A stretch of 64,000 bases of DNA. Source: Sabellastarte sp. h YS-2021. Lineage: Eukaryota; Annelida; Polychaeta; Sabellida; Sabellidae. A program made the position numbers and the translations under genes. Each line of letters begins with the position of its first letter. The first letter of the stretch is position 1. Below are positions 1 to 10,625 of the stretch, in pieces. Location: assembly GCA_964017235.1 (NCBI GenBank), contig OZ024929.1:23557464-23621463 (forward strand), read 5' to 3'. The notes beneath the pieces were generated by a model that was given only the letters and a program-made list of their open reading frames with translations, was not told the origin of the DNA and made no database searches.

Positions 1-296
1 ATAACATATCTGAAAAGATTTGCCTAACTTTAATACTTTTGAAGACATTTGAGATTTACTTCTGTCATTATTTTGCTATAAATAAGACAAGAGGGTCAAA
101 GATGCCCCAAAAGGCAGGTTGTGCAGGCAGCAATAAGGTTAGCAACTGCTGTAATTACATTTAGAAACAAGGAAAGAAATGTTAGGTCACCCAGTTAAGG
201 TGAATGTGTTAGACATGCTAAGAAATGTAAAACTTGTAATCTAGGTTAAATAATTGTATCTATGCTATAAACAGACAAATGAAAGGACGGAATTAC

Positions 297-515
297 CCCA
301 ATTTCGAAAGCAACTTAACTATGATGGTCAAGTTTGAATTCGATTGGACAAAGCATTTTCGAGTTAGAGTCCGGAAACGGAAATGTTGATGGACAAACGA
401 ACAGACAGAATGACACCAATTTCGACAGCAACCTAGCTATGATGGTGATCTATCTCCCTGTCAAGTTTGAATTCGATCGGACAAAGCGTGTTTGAGTTAG
501 AGTCCGGAAACAAAA
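297..515 (+). repeat. Two direct copies of a dispersed repeat
   Basis: Two copies of a ~90-120 bp unit (about 299-376 and 418-511) share the words TCAAGTTTGAATTCGAT and GAGTTAGAGTCCGGAAAC; the second has a ~16-bp insertion. They are followed by a GGACGGACAGACGGACG-type run ending near 545. The flanks 1-296 and 545-600 have no recognisable gene. The layout of short degenerate copies followed by a GGAC/AGAC run resembles the edge of a dispersed invertebrate repeat. No coding potential was found. Confidence 0.6.
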
Positions 516-640
516 ATGTGGACGGACAGACGGACGTCGGACACATCAATCTAATAGGTGGGTTGGTTACACACAACCCGCCTAAAAATGCGGGAGCCGG
601 AGGACCCACTCTCTCTCCCCCCTTGCCCTAAATACAAACA

Positions 641-660
641 AGCATCCCTTGTGGGATGCT
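641..660. other. Perfect 8-bp-arm hairpin (AGCATCCC/GGGATGCT)
   Basis: Arms AGCATCCC and GGGATGCT surround a TTGT loop. The hairpin lies at the boundary between the repeat at 1-600 and the apparently unique sequence at 661-1587. It resembles the other GC-rich hairpins that recur at repeat-unit ends in this window (4620, 13021, 13199, 28006, 44577, 55493, 56219), so a transposon-end role is likely, but this is inference. Confidence 0.5.
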
Positions 661-1587
661 AAACAAAAATATTTATTGTGTGTGAAAATGGAGCTTAAAT
701 ACACAAATTTCTATGGATAGTATATGTGAAATCAGTCTCAAGCACCTGTTAACTCTTTATAAGAATTTACTGCTGTTAAGAAAGCCTTTAAGAGAACACC
801 CAGTGCAACACAATGCAGCAATAATCATATGATACAAACAATATTTTGACTAAGCATCAATCTTTGCTAACTGTATTAATGTTGATTTCATAATATATTT
901 TGTACTGATAATACAATGTTATCAGTGTTAGCTATTTATCATTGATATCTTAAGTGCTTCACACAACTGATTACATATGGCTAGAATGCTGCCTTTCACA
1001 AAAATTAAAAGCCAAACAAATACGTTAATGAGAAATATATAAAATGGTCAAGTCACTTTATCTGGCTACTGAGGAATATTATTTTGTTTGTATATTTGGA
1101 AAACCACTGAATGTGTACATGTACAGATCAGATGTGAATATCATTGAATGCTAATGTGATGTCAACAACTTTGCACTGACAAATATGCTTGCTGTGTGGA
1201 CATATTTCAAAGTTTAAGCTCTTGATGGCTTAATAAGCCACTTTTCATGAGACTAGAATCACTATAAGGAACACCAAACTTTCTGTATAACACTGCCAGT
1301 GACTGACCTTCAACAGAAAACACCCACTTAACTGTACAAACAGCTTAATAAGGAACAACACTACGTGTCTCCCTAACTTAATTATTCTCTTCTTCACAAC
1401 TGAAACACAGATGATCCTAAATACATTATTTACTTCACACTATAATTAATTTCTAATTTGTTAAAAGTATTTTGGTATTATACAAGGTAAGCAGTATAAA
1501 GCAACCCTCCTTTGAACATGTGTGTTCTGACATATTTGCCTCAGCAGGACTCAAATACTTGAAACTGGAAGATATGTGAATTTTATT
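661..1587. other. AT-rich non-repetitive stretch, possible 3' UTR of a minus-strand gene
   Basis: No internal repeats or open frames of note are seen. On the minus strand an AATAAA motif lies at about 670-675, and the stretch sits directly downstream of the doubtful terminal exon at 1588. A 3' UTR is one reading; plain intergenic sequence is equally possible. Confidence 0.2.
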
Positions 1588-1803
1588 TCACTCTGTGGTA
1601 GTCTTAAAGATCCAATCTTCATTGATAGAAACACTTTGTCCTGCACTTACTGAAGATAATTTGTTATGCCTATTATATAGGAAGATGGTCAAGGACAATA
1701 CTGCTGTGCCACTGGCAGCTAAAGTTTCCATAACTGATACAAACTGATAGATATTACACCATAAACAAAACCATTGAGTCATTGACACACTGTTTATCTC
1801 CAC
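1588..1803 (-). CDS. Doubtful terminal exon, small hydrophobic C-terminus
   Basis: A minus-strand frame ends in TGA with an overlapping AATAAA. Its last ~50 codons contain a hydrophobic stretch (ASGTAVLSLTIFLYNRH) followed by a Ser-rich polar tail. Possible 3' splice sites ending in CAG lie near 1745 and 1755, but the polypyrimidine tract is weak, so the true exon start is uncertain. I do not recognise the protein. It could be the last exon of a membrane protein on the same strand as the exon candidate at 26,027, or a chance frame of 71 codons. Confidence 0.18.
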   Translation of the reverse strand: MEINSVSMTQWFCLWCNIYQFVSVMETLAASGTAVLSLTIFLYNRHNKLSSVSAGQSVSINEDWIFKTTTE

Positions 1804-2150
1804 CCGGATATTAAGCAGAAACCTTGAACCTCAACTGAACCTTGAAGCAGGGTCAAAGATCAAATTCGACCCTTGCAAAAGATTTGCAGCACGTCATTTC
1901 TTTAGAGTTTTTTACACATTTCCAAGCTCTTGAACCAATAATAAGAGAGATATAAGGCCTCTTTCGTATGAAGACACCACTTAACCTTGAAACAGGGGTC
2001 AAAGGTCTAATTCAATACTTGCAAAAGATTCACAAGTCACAATTTCCAAAAGGCTGTTTAGCTCTGGGACCACTAACCCCCAATAAGGGAGATACAAGTG
2101 ATGTACTCAACAATAAGCCTCTCAAACCAGCTATTGTTCAGTAGTGTAAT
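1800..2150. repeat. Degenerate C-type repeats
   Basis: About two copies of a unit with the words CCTTGAA(G)CAGGGTCAAAG and TTGCAAAAGATT, followed by an 'accaataataagagagatataag' type segment. They are related to the better preserved C arrays at 3,480-4,260 and 16,860-17,950. There is no coding potential. Confidence 0.55.
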
Positions 2151-2690
2151 ATGCCACAAGCCTGTAATCTTATTATGTCATAGCTCACCCAAAAGTAGGT
2201 TAATAGCATGTTCCAACAAAATACTCTAAATGCAATAGTTTGCAAGTTACAAATGATTTACTCAACAGTAAGAATATGAAAGTAGTTTTGCTCAGCTATA
2301 CAATGAGCTACGGCTTTGCAATGTTATGTTATAGCTACTGGTCTGCAATTTGACTGTTATACCTGACCCAAAAAGTAGGTAAATAATATATTTCAACGTA
2401 ATACTCTAAATGCAATAGTTTTCAGTAATCTGAAAGTAGTTATTACTCAGCTATGTAATGAGCTACAGGTCTACAATCTTACTATGTTACAGTTGACTCA
2501 AAAGTAGGTGAATAATATATATAATAAACAAAATACTCTAAATGCAATAGTTTTCAAGTTACAATTGATTTACTCAACAGTGAGAGTCTCCAAATACCTA
2601 TTTCTCAGCTATGCAATGAGCTACAGCTTTGCAATGTTATAGCTACTGATCTGCAATTTTACTGTTATAGCTGACCCTTAAAAAAGACAA
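2150..2690 (+). repeat. Family B tandem array (~155-bp monomer), degenerate
   Basis: Three to four diverged monomers carry the family B words: ATACTCTAAATGCAATAG, GATTTACTCAACAGT, a CTCAGCTATGCAATGAGCTAC-like segment, and TATAGCTGACCCAAAAGTAGG. The same family forms larger arrays at 10,620-12,480 and 18,010-19,150. Confidence 0.7.
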
Positions 2691-3479
2691 ACATTCAGTA
2701 GAATTACACTGTCACTAGCTTTAGTTAAAGCCTGAAGCGGATGAAATTTAAAAAAATTATGCTGGATAGACAAAAATAGTTGGCTGACTGTCAGTATTTT
2801 TGCAGACCAAGACTATTCAGACTAAGCCATAGTGAAGCCCCCACCTTGTTGAAAAATATAACCTAGATATAATGTAGAGGTTCCCTTTGTATGAACATAT
2901 CATGACAACTTGGTCAATATCTGTGCACAGGTTCTGAATGTAAAGTACCAACAAAATCACAAGTTCCAAAACAATACAGAAAAGGTGTTGCCATAGCAAC
3001 AGTTGTTACCAAAAAGTTGCCAAAAGGCTTAATTACTACTCTTCTAGTTCCCCTTGTAAGAAATATATCCTGAAAATATTTGTTAAAATCTTTGCATAGT
3101 TTTTGGTTATTAAGAACCCACCAAATTAAAAGTAAAAATGTAAAAATCAACAGGTAAAATGTTTCCATGGTAACAGCTGTTGACAAATGTTGCCTAAAAC
3201 CAAACAACCACAAGTTCCTCTTACAAGAAGCATATTCTTAAACTTTGGAATAATGTATAAGTGTCCACAAAATTACAAGATCAAGAAACAGGAAAAGTGC
3301 AACACTTGTTTTTGCCTGATATTGCCAAGAAAGCAATCACATACAAACTATCACACCATTAAACCTCAATTTAACATCAAATTTAGCTGATACACATAAA
3401 AAACTGTACCTTTAAATGAGCAGCAATGAAGGGTGATTCAGAGGGAAAGCCAAAATAATATCCATGCCATTAGGATGGA
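2691..3479. other. No gene; weak degenerate repeats
   Basis: Diverged repeats share phrases such as 'caacaggtaaaatgtttccatgg' and 'agaaaaggtgttgccatagcaac' (near 2,980 and 3,150) and 'ccaacaaaatcacaagttcc'. Spacing is irregular. The frames present are short and unlike known proteins. Confidence 0.35.
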
Positions 3480-4260
3480 TCTAATAATTACAATAAGTTG
3501 TAACCTTAAACTCATTTCTTTAACTAGACCTACACAATGGAGAACAAATGCAAATTTGTATCCACCAGAGAGACAACTCACCAAAGCCATTGAACCATCA
3601 AGGTCAAATCTGACCACATCAGAAGATTCCCAGCCCATGATATCCTACAAGTTGGTTTCACATTGCAAACCTCTAAGATCAATAATAAATGAGTTATAAG
3701 CACTTCCAAGTTGGCTGTCCTCGTTTGACCTTGAAGGAAGGGCTCAAGGTCAAATCTGACTACATCAGAAGATTCCCAGCCCATGATTTCACATTGCAAA
3801 CCTCTAGGACCAAAAATAAGCGAGTTGTAAGCACTTTAAGTTTGGCTATCCTTGTTTGACCTTCAAGGAGAGGCCCAAGACCACATCAAAAGATTTCCAG
3901 CCCATGATTTCATATAGGTTGGTTTCACATTGCAAAACTCTAGGACCAATAACAAGCAAGTTATAAGCACTTTTAAGTTTGCCTACCCTCATTTGACCTT
4001 GAAGGAGGGACCAAAGGTCAAATAAGACCACATCAAAAGATTCGCAGCCCATGATTTCCTATAGGTTGGTTTCACATTCCAAACCTCTAGGACCAATAAT
4101 AAGTGAGTTATAAGCACTTTTAAATTTAGCTATCCTTGTTTGACCTTGAAGGAGGGCCCAAGGTCAAATCTGACCACATCAAAAAATTCGCAGCCCATGA
4201 TTTCCTATAGGTTGGTTTCACACTGCAAACTCTAGCACCAATAATAAGGGAGATATAAGC
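3480..4260 (+). repeat. Family C tandem array (~147-bp monomer)
   Basis: About five monomers each carry TTTGACCTTGAAGGAGGG, CAAGGTCAAATCTGACCACA, AAAGATTCCCAGCCCATGAT and CCTCTAGGACCAATAATAAG. The best period is measured in the 17-kb array, at 147-148 bp. Open frames crossing this array are repeat artefacts. Confidence 0.8.
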
Positions 4261-4565
4261 ACTTTTCATGACTGAAAAGAAATGCCTGTGGTGGCCATCT
4301 GGTTTTCCAAAATAAGGTCAAAAATATTTTCAGCCAAGATTTTGTAATGATGAACATATCCTGCAAATTTGAGATCTCTACCTGTAATGCCCTTTGTTCT
4401 AGAGGGCCAACAAAACTCCTTGGTGAAAGTCGAAAAACGCCTCTGGTGGCCATCTTGTTTTTCAAAATGAGGCCAAAAGTATTCCCAGGCAAGATTTTAT
4501 GGATATGAATATATCCTGCAAATTTGAGAAGTTAACCTATAATACCCTGGCCTCTAGAGGGGTAA
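4240..4565 (+). repeat. Two-copy repeat downstream of C array
   Basis: Two ~180-bp copies share 'tggtggccatct' and 'gtttttcaaaat(a/g)aggtc', then 'agattttatgaat', 'atatcctgcaaatttgaga' and a 'ctagaggg' segment. A similar segment follows the C array near 17,900-17,960, so this is the conserved tail of the C-array element. Confidence 0.55.
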
Positions 4566-4619
4566 CAAGAAAATCTCTACACACTGCGGTGGCGGTGATG
4601 TACTCATGCGTAATCCATA

Positions 4620-4641
4620 GTATCCACTATACGGTGGATAC
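4620..4641. other. Hairpin GTATCCAC...GTGGATAC
   Basis: Arms GTATCCAC and GTGGATAC surround TATACG. The hairpin is preceded by a conserved lead-in, CTCTACACACTGCGG, seen again at about 10,575 and 17,985. It looks like the end structure of the C/B repeat-bearing elements. Confidence 0.55.
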
Positions 4642-4659
4642 AATTATGCCAATACTTGG

Positions 4660-5850
4660 CGTTTAAGGTGACCTCAATGTTGTTGTTCAGCTTTTATGTA
4701 ACATGCACATGTCCCTGAAACATATAGATCAAATATGTCATGCTATCTTTAGTGTACTTTGTGGAAACATAGAAAAACTTGAGCTCAGTAAAATTCTTTT
4801 ACATATGGGAGTTTAAGGTCACCTTAAAATAGGGAACACATTAGGACAAAAAAAATCAACATAGTAAAGTTAAACTAAAAAAAGGTTTTTGCTAACAAAA
4901 ATGAGCAGCCCGGATGGAGACTTGAGTTAATAAAGCTGTAGTAGTTGTGGTATGAGACTGTAAGGAGAAGGTAAGCTTTACTGTGTTTTGTATCTGATGG
5001 GAAAGTCTATTATCTAAAACCTGTATCAGTTGCAGTATTAGACTGTAAACAGAATAACAGCATGCACAGCTAGCTTGATAAACCTCAGTGAGAGTTAACC
5101 TTTCCATTTTCTTCTAGTTTCTGTTTTTTGTTTTTGTTTTTTTTGTTTTTTTTTTGGTTTTTTTTTTTTGCAAGACAGAAAAGACACACACATTGCACAC
5201 ATATTCTCCTCTTTGTTTGAATGGGGGTAAGTGAGACTTTCAACACACACATACATAATCTCACTTCTCCAAGCTCACTTCCACCCATCCCCAATACACA
5301 GAGGAAATTCTTTTTTCACATGCATTTTTATTTGAGTGAGGGGAGAGGGCAGATCTGTGCAGGAAAAGACTGCCTCTTCCTCACTCCCCTCACTGAAATA
5401 AAATCCAGGTGAGAAAAAGATTATTTACTGCAGTAGAATGTTTAGGTTTTACAGGAATTACTTAATTATGTAAGGGGCTACAGTTCTGAAATTTTACTAT
5501 GTTATAACTGACACAAATCTACATCAAAAACACATTTACACAAAATGCTCTAATGCAGTGAACTCGTTTATGTCGTCCCCGAGTTGTTAAGAACGCATGA
5601 TTGTAGATGCGGATGAAAGAAAACAAGGGCAACTACGTCCTGGGGACGAAACGACGAATATTCCTGTACTTTTATATAATTAAAATAAGAAAACTTGCGG
5701 ATTTCGTCCAATTTGCAAATTTCCTTTAACATCGCCCACTGCTAATCGCGAGTAAAAAGCTCGCGAGAACTAACCGCAAGATCTCGTTCAATCGCGAGAT
5801 CTCATTCCTCTCTGTTTTACCACGATTTTATGCTAGTTTGACACAGTGAT
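4660..5850. other. No gene; AT-rich, T-rich tract and imperfect hairpin
   Basis: A poly-T-rich tract lies at 5,118-5,170. An imperfect hairpin at 5,334-5,395 pairs a GAGTGAGGGGAG arm with a CTCACTCCCCTCACT arm. Sequence at 5,000-5,560 includes degenerate B words. No exon with convincing splice sites was found. Confidence 0.3.
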
Positions 5851-5854
5851 ATAC

Positions 5855-5938
5855 GTGAATCATACATTTGTCTGCGTGAACCATACATTTTACCTCGTTA
5901 ATCATACATTTTCCAGTGTAAAACATACATTTTTCTCT
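5855..5938 (+). repeat. 21-bp minisatellite, four copies
   Basis: Four consecutive 21-bp units share the core (A)CATACATTTT, each starting with GTGAA/GTTAA/GTAAA. Unit length is constant, with 3-6 substitutions between units. It lies in AT-rich sequence just before the TIR element at 6,013. Confidence 0.7.
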
Positions 5939-6012
5939 GCAGTCTGCTGCAATACTGTAATTATGTCAGAATCACCCGCTCTCAAGAAAAAAAAATAGCA
6001 TCAGAGATGCCC

Positions 6013-7340
6013 TTACCCCACAGCCTTGGGAAATATTTTCAACACCATGAGATATAGAAGTACTGTACCAGTACAAACTTCAGGATACTTTCAGAGCACT
6101 GTCAGTTATATAAAGGTCCAAACAATGTTTAAATGGAGAAATAATGTTTAAAAGAAAGATAATGCGTATAAAGATGAAGTATTAAAACAAGATAATTCAA
6201 TGACAAGATGACAGCATTAATCAGTAAACTAAAATTCAACACTCTTTATATACATCTGCATTTCCGAATTATGGTTTAGATGGTTTGAATATTACCATGC
6301 ATACAGAAGTGGTAATACATTTAATGAATGCTTATGTGTGGTGTTGGAGTAAAATCTGCGGCTCACTTGATGAAATTCTATCTCTTACAATGGGAATTTA
6401 TGAAAGTAAAATTCTTAATAAATTCTAATATGACTTTTGCTTAATCTGCATCAAAAGACAGACCCAAAGGTGCAACAAGATTTTAAAGGTCAAGGTCACT
6501 ACGGCAAGGTAAAAGGTCAAATTAAGGTCACACCATGATAATACACACCTATAGCCAATAACCAATGTCCCTACCAAGTATCAACTTCCTACACCTTACG
6601 GTTTCCGAGATACAGCCCTGACGATTTTATAGGTCAAGGTCACTACGGCAAGGTCAAAGGTCAAATCAAGGTCACACCATGACGTTGCACACCTACACCC
6701 CCTAACCAATGTCCCTACCAAATATCAACTTCCCAAGCCTTACAGTTTCCGAGATATAGCCCGGACAACATTTTATAGGTCAAGGTCACTACGGCAAGGT
6801 CAAAGGTCAAATCAAGGTCAGACCATGACGTTGCACACCTACACCCCCTAACCAATATCCCTACCAAGTATCAACTTCCTACACCTTACGGTTTCCGAGA
6901 TATAGCCCGGACAAGATTTTATAGGTCAAGGTCACTACGGCAAGGTCAAAGGTCAAATCAAGGTCAGACTATGACGTTGCATAACTACACCCCCTAACCA
7001 ATGTCCATACCAAGTATCAACTTCCTACACCTTACAGTTTCCGAGATATAGCCCGGACAAGATTTTCAAACTCAAGGTCACTGCGGCAAGGTCAAAGGTC
7101 AAATCAAGGTCAGACCATGACGTTGCACAGCTACACCCCCTAACCAATGTCCCTACCAAGTATCAACTTCCTACACCTTGCGGTTTCTGAGATACAGCCC
7201 GGACAAACTATTTCCCGCCGCCCGCCCACCCGCCCAAACGCCCGCCCACCCACCCGCCCGCCCGGACGCCCGCCCGCCCGCCCATCCGGACACCATGGGT
7301 GAAAACAATACCCCAACAGCCATTAAGGGCTGTGGGGTAA
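6013..7340 (+). mobile_element. TIR element with 146-bp internal repeats, copy 1
   Basis: The ends are 13-bp perfect inverted repeats TTACCCCACAGCC (6,013-6,025 and the complement at 7,328-7,340). The first ~470 bp are shared with the copy at 43,159-44,555 (opposite orientation). From ~6,488 to ~7,200 lie five tandem 144-146 bp monomers, each with a run of AGGTCA half-sites. A CCCGCCCG-rich stretch follows at 7,213-7,290, before the right end. No transposase frame is present, so it is non-autonomous. A clear target-site duplication was not found. Similar elements with tandem-repeat cores are known in bivalves; superfamily assignment is open. Confidence 0.75.
6651..7101 (+). promoter_or_regulatory. 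Four perfect DR1 nuclear-receptor motifs
   Basis: AGGTCAAAGGTCA, a perfect direct repeat with 1-bp spacer, occurs at 6,651-6,663, 6,797-6,809, 6,943-6,955 and 7,089-7,101, once per monomer. TCAAGGTCA extended half-sites flank each one. DR1 is the known site type of RXR heterodimers, HNF4 and COUP-TF. Whether any is bound here is unknown. Confidence 0.5.
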
Positions 7341-7345
7341 AAATT

Positions 7346-8625
7346 AGACATTATAACCCATCTTGGTTGAATGATTCAACTTTTAAATCCTGATTATTTG
7401 TTGGAAATCAATCACAGTGTGGAGCTGAGGCCAGTGCTTCTGCTTGTAGTTCAGATCCAAAAATGTTTTGTTCTGTATGTCAAAAAGCAGGGAAAAGCAA
7501 CATTTTTACCCAGGGTTGCCAAGATTATCAAAGGAGTGCACTGCTTCGTCATATAGCCTCCTCAAGCCACCAAGATGGCCTTAAAATTCTTAAAGGAAGG
7601 GAGGAATTTCAAAAGGCCAAAGCTAGTCAGGTGCTTAAAACCTCAGATGCACTAGAAAGCCAGCTGAAAACTGCTTATTTCATTGCACAAAATCATTTGC
7701 CCCTGACAATTTTTCCTGAACTAATTGGTCTACAAGTTAGTAATGGTGCTCCAAACATGACTCAAACATACAAATCATATGATGCAGTATCAGATATGAT
7801 TGCCTCTATTGCTTCTGCATTGGATGGAAATTTGAAATTATAGGTGGCTCACGATTTGTAGGCTTAATGACTGATGAGTCCATTGATATTGCAGTTTTGA
7901 AGAAGCTAGTGATCTATGTCAAGGTGGTTAAAGATGGTAAATCTCAGGTGTACTTTGCTACAAATGTAACAGTCCCAGATGGAAAGGCAGAGACAATAGT
8001 TAATGCAATAACTGAATGGTTGGCCAGTGAGAGGATAGCTATCCAGAAAGTACTTGGTTTTGGTTCAGACGGTGCTGCCGTCATGATGGGGTCTTGATCA
8101 GGAGTAGGTGTTAGACTTAAGGAGCTGACAGGTGGCCTTACTATTCATGTTCATTGCTATGCTCACAGGCTGGCACTGGCTGTTTCACAAGCAGCTAACA
8201 TAGTAGATCAGATAAAGTCCTATCAAGATACAGTGAACTCGATCTATTTCTACTTCCATAATTCAGCACAAAGGTACAATCAGTTATGGGAAATTTATGA
8301 CCTGCTAGAGGATGATAAATTTGCATCACTGAAACAACCTCACGCAGTGTGCTGGTTGTCCTTAGATCAGGCCGTATATGCAATTAATCACTGTTGGCCA
8401 GTATTAGTAATTGCTCTGGGTGAGGCAGCTGCCAATGGTGTTGCAGTTGCCAGAGGACTAGCAGATAAAGTAGAGAAGTACAGCTTCATCGGGATCACTT
8501 GTCTTTTGGCCGACATCCTTCCAAATTTTTCAAAGATGTCAAAGGTTTTCCAGCGTGAATCTCTAGACTTTGCCATGGCAAGCACAGCCTTAGACACAGT
8601 AAAAGAAACTCTGACGACCATGCAG
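7346..8625 (+). pseudogene. hAT-like pseudogene exon 1: zinc finger and transposase core
   Basis: Read across its lesions this exon encodes NPSWLNDSTFKS, then FCSVCQKAGK...LLRH-x5-H (a TTF/BED-like C-x2-C...H finger), then the hAT core: GLMTDES (first catalytic Asp codon at 7,873), GFGSDGAAVMMG (second Asp at 8,068) and HVHCYAHRLALA near 8,147, the conserved C/H block of hAT transposases. The reading frame moves from frame 2 to frame 1 near 7,830-7,843. The exon ends at a CAG|GTACAA donor. Confidence 0.75.
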
Positions 8626-8939
8626 GTACAATTAGAATGCAAACTATATTCCTGAATTATTACTGGTATTTATAAAAGTATGTTAAGCTTAATCTCAATA
8701 AAAATTTTAAAACAGGATAAATAAAACTTAACTGAACAAAGAGTAAACTTAACAAAGAGTAAACAAATGAAACTTATCTGATTAGTAACAACATAAAACA
8801 GAACTAATACAACTGGTAAACTAAAGATTGAACAAACATAACAAAAACTAGACTAAGGACGCATCTGTGGCCAGATGCTAGATGTATCCACCGACAAAGG
8901 CCAACTAACATAGTTTAGAAGATAAACAGCATTTTTCGT

Positions 8940-9180
8940 TAATAAGCAAGCTGAAAGCACTTTTAAGTTTGGTTACCCTTATTTGACCCTGTAGCAGGGG
9001 CCCAAGGTGAAGTCTGACCTGATCAAAAGATTCGAAGCCCATGATTTCCTATAAGTCGTTTTCACATTGCAAACCTCTAGGACCAATAATAAGCAGGAGA
9101 GGCCCAAGGTCAAATCTGACCACATGAAAAGATTTGCAGCCCATGACTTCCTATAAATTGTTTTTATATTAATGAGTTAT
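8940..9180 (+). repeat. Family C fragment in pseudogene intron
   Basis: About 1.5 monomers carry TTTGACC, CAAATCTGACCACATGAAA, CAGCCCATGACTTCC and CTCTAGGACCAATAATAAGC. The preceding 300 bp (8,640-8,940) are AT-rich without recognisable features. Confidence 0.65.
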
Positions 9181-10480
9181 TTGAGAAATACTGGCTATCT
9201 GCAATACTTCTAGAGATAATTCGCATTTACTCATTTTGAGTAGGTGAATAATTAGCTACGGGTCTGAAACTTCACCAAGTGAAAGTTCTCTCAAAAGTAG
9301 GCGAATGAGTTATTTGAGAAAAATTGGCTACCTACAATACTTTTAGAGATAATTCAAATTTACTCATTTTCAGTAGGTGAGTGATTACCTACGGGTCTGG
9401 AACTTCACCATGTGAAAGCTGTCTCAAAAGTAGATGAATGAGTTATTTGATAAAAATTGGATATCTGCAATACTTTTAGAGATAATTAGTATTTACTCAT
9501 TTTGAGTAGGTGAATAATTAGCTACAGGTCTGAAACTTCACCAAGTGAAAGGTCTCCCAAAAGTAGGTGAAGGAGTTATTTGACAAAAATTGGCTATCTG
9601 GAATACTTTTAGAGATAATTTGCATTTACTCATTTTCAGTAGGTGAGTAATTACCTACGGGTCTGAAACTTCACCAAGTGAAAGCTCTCCCAAAAGTAGG
9701 TGAATGAGTTATTTGAGAAAAATTGGCTATCTGCAATACTTTTAGAGATAATTCGCATTTACTCATTTTGAGTAGGTGAATAATTAGCTACAGGTCTGAA
9801 ACTTCACCAAGTGAAAGATCTCCCCAAAGTAGGTGAAGGAGTTATTTGACAAAAATTGGCTATCTGGAATACTTTTACAGATAATTTGCATTTACTCATT
9901 TTGAGTAGGTGAATAATTAGCTATGGGTCTGAAACTTCACCATGTGAAAGCTCTCCCAAAAGTAGATGAATGAGTTATTTGATAAAAATTGGATATCTGC
10001 AATACTTTTAGAGATAATTAGCATTTACTCATTCTGAGTAGGTGAATAATTAGCTACAGGTCTGAAACTTCACCAAGTGAAAGGTCTCCCAAAAGTAGGT
10101 GAAGGAGTTATTTGACAAAAATTGGCTATCTGGAATACTTTTAGAGATAATTTGCATTTACTCATTTTCAGTAGGTGAGTAATTACCTAAGGGTCTGAAA
10201 CTTCACCAAGTGAAAGCTCTCCCAAAAGTAGGTGAATGAGTTATTTGAGAAAAATTGGCTATCTGCAATACTTTTAGAGATAATTCGCATTTACTCATTT
10301 TGAGTAGGTGAGTAATTACCTACAGGTCTGGAACTTCAGCATGTGAAAGCTCTCCCAAAAGTAGGTGAATGAGTTATTTAAGAAAAATTTGCTATCTGCA
10401 ATACTTTTAGAGAAAATGCAGAATTGCTCATTTTTAGTAGGCAAGTAATTTAGCCACAGGCCTAATTTAGACATAAAGCC
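9180..10480 (+). repeat. Family A tandem array (133-bp monomer, 4-monomer higher order)
   Basis: About nine monomers carry TTTACTCATTTTGAGTAGG, TGAAACTTCACCAAGTGAAA, CTCCCAAAAGTAGGTGAA and TGCAATACTTTTAGAGATAA. TTTACTCAT starts at 9,492, 9,625, 9,758 and 9,891, exactly 133 bp apart. Variant monomers recur every 532 bp (TAGATGAATG at 9,431 and 9,963), a four-monomer higher-order unit. The same family, inverted, forms the ~36-copy array at 46,156-50,985. Confidence 0.9.
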
Positions 10481-10539
10481 TACCAATAGAATACTGTGGT
10501 GCACCCTCTAATATACCTTGCAAACTTGAGAAGGCTAGC

Positions 10540-10625
10540 TATAATATTTTTTTCGTTAGAGCGGTAATGGTGAAATCTCTCTACACACTGCGGCTATCCA
10601 GTGGATACAATGATTTACTCTTGTG
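10540..10625 (+). repeat. Conserved lead-in and hairpin before B array
   Basis: The segment CGTTAGAGCGGTAATGGTG, then CTCTACACACTGCGG, then CTATCCAGTGGATACA is repeated with few changes at about 17,955-18,020, where a B array also follows. This marks the left part of a compound repeat element. Confidence 0.65.

Noticed and set aside
7178-7393. Frame with Ala/Pro/Arg-rich repeats
   Set aside because: It is translation of the CCCGCCCG-rich segment near the right end of the TIR element, running into the start of the pseudogene.
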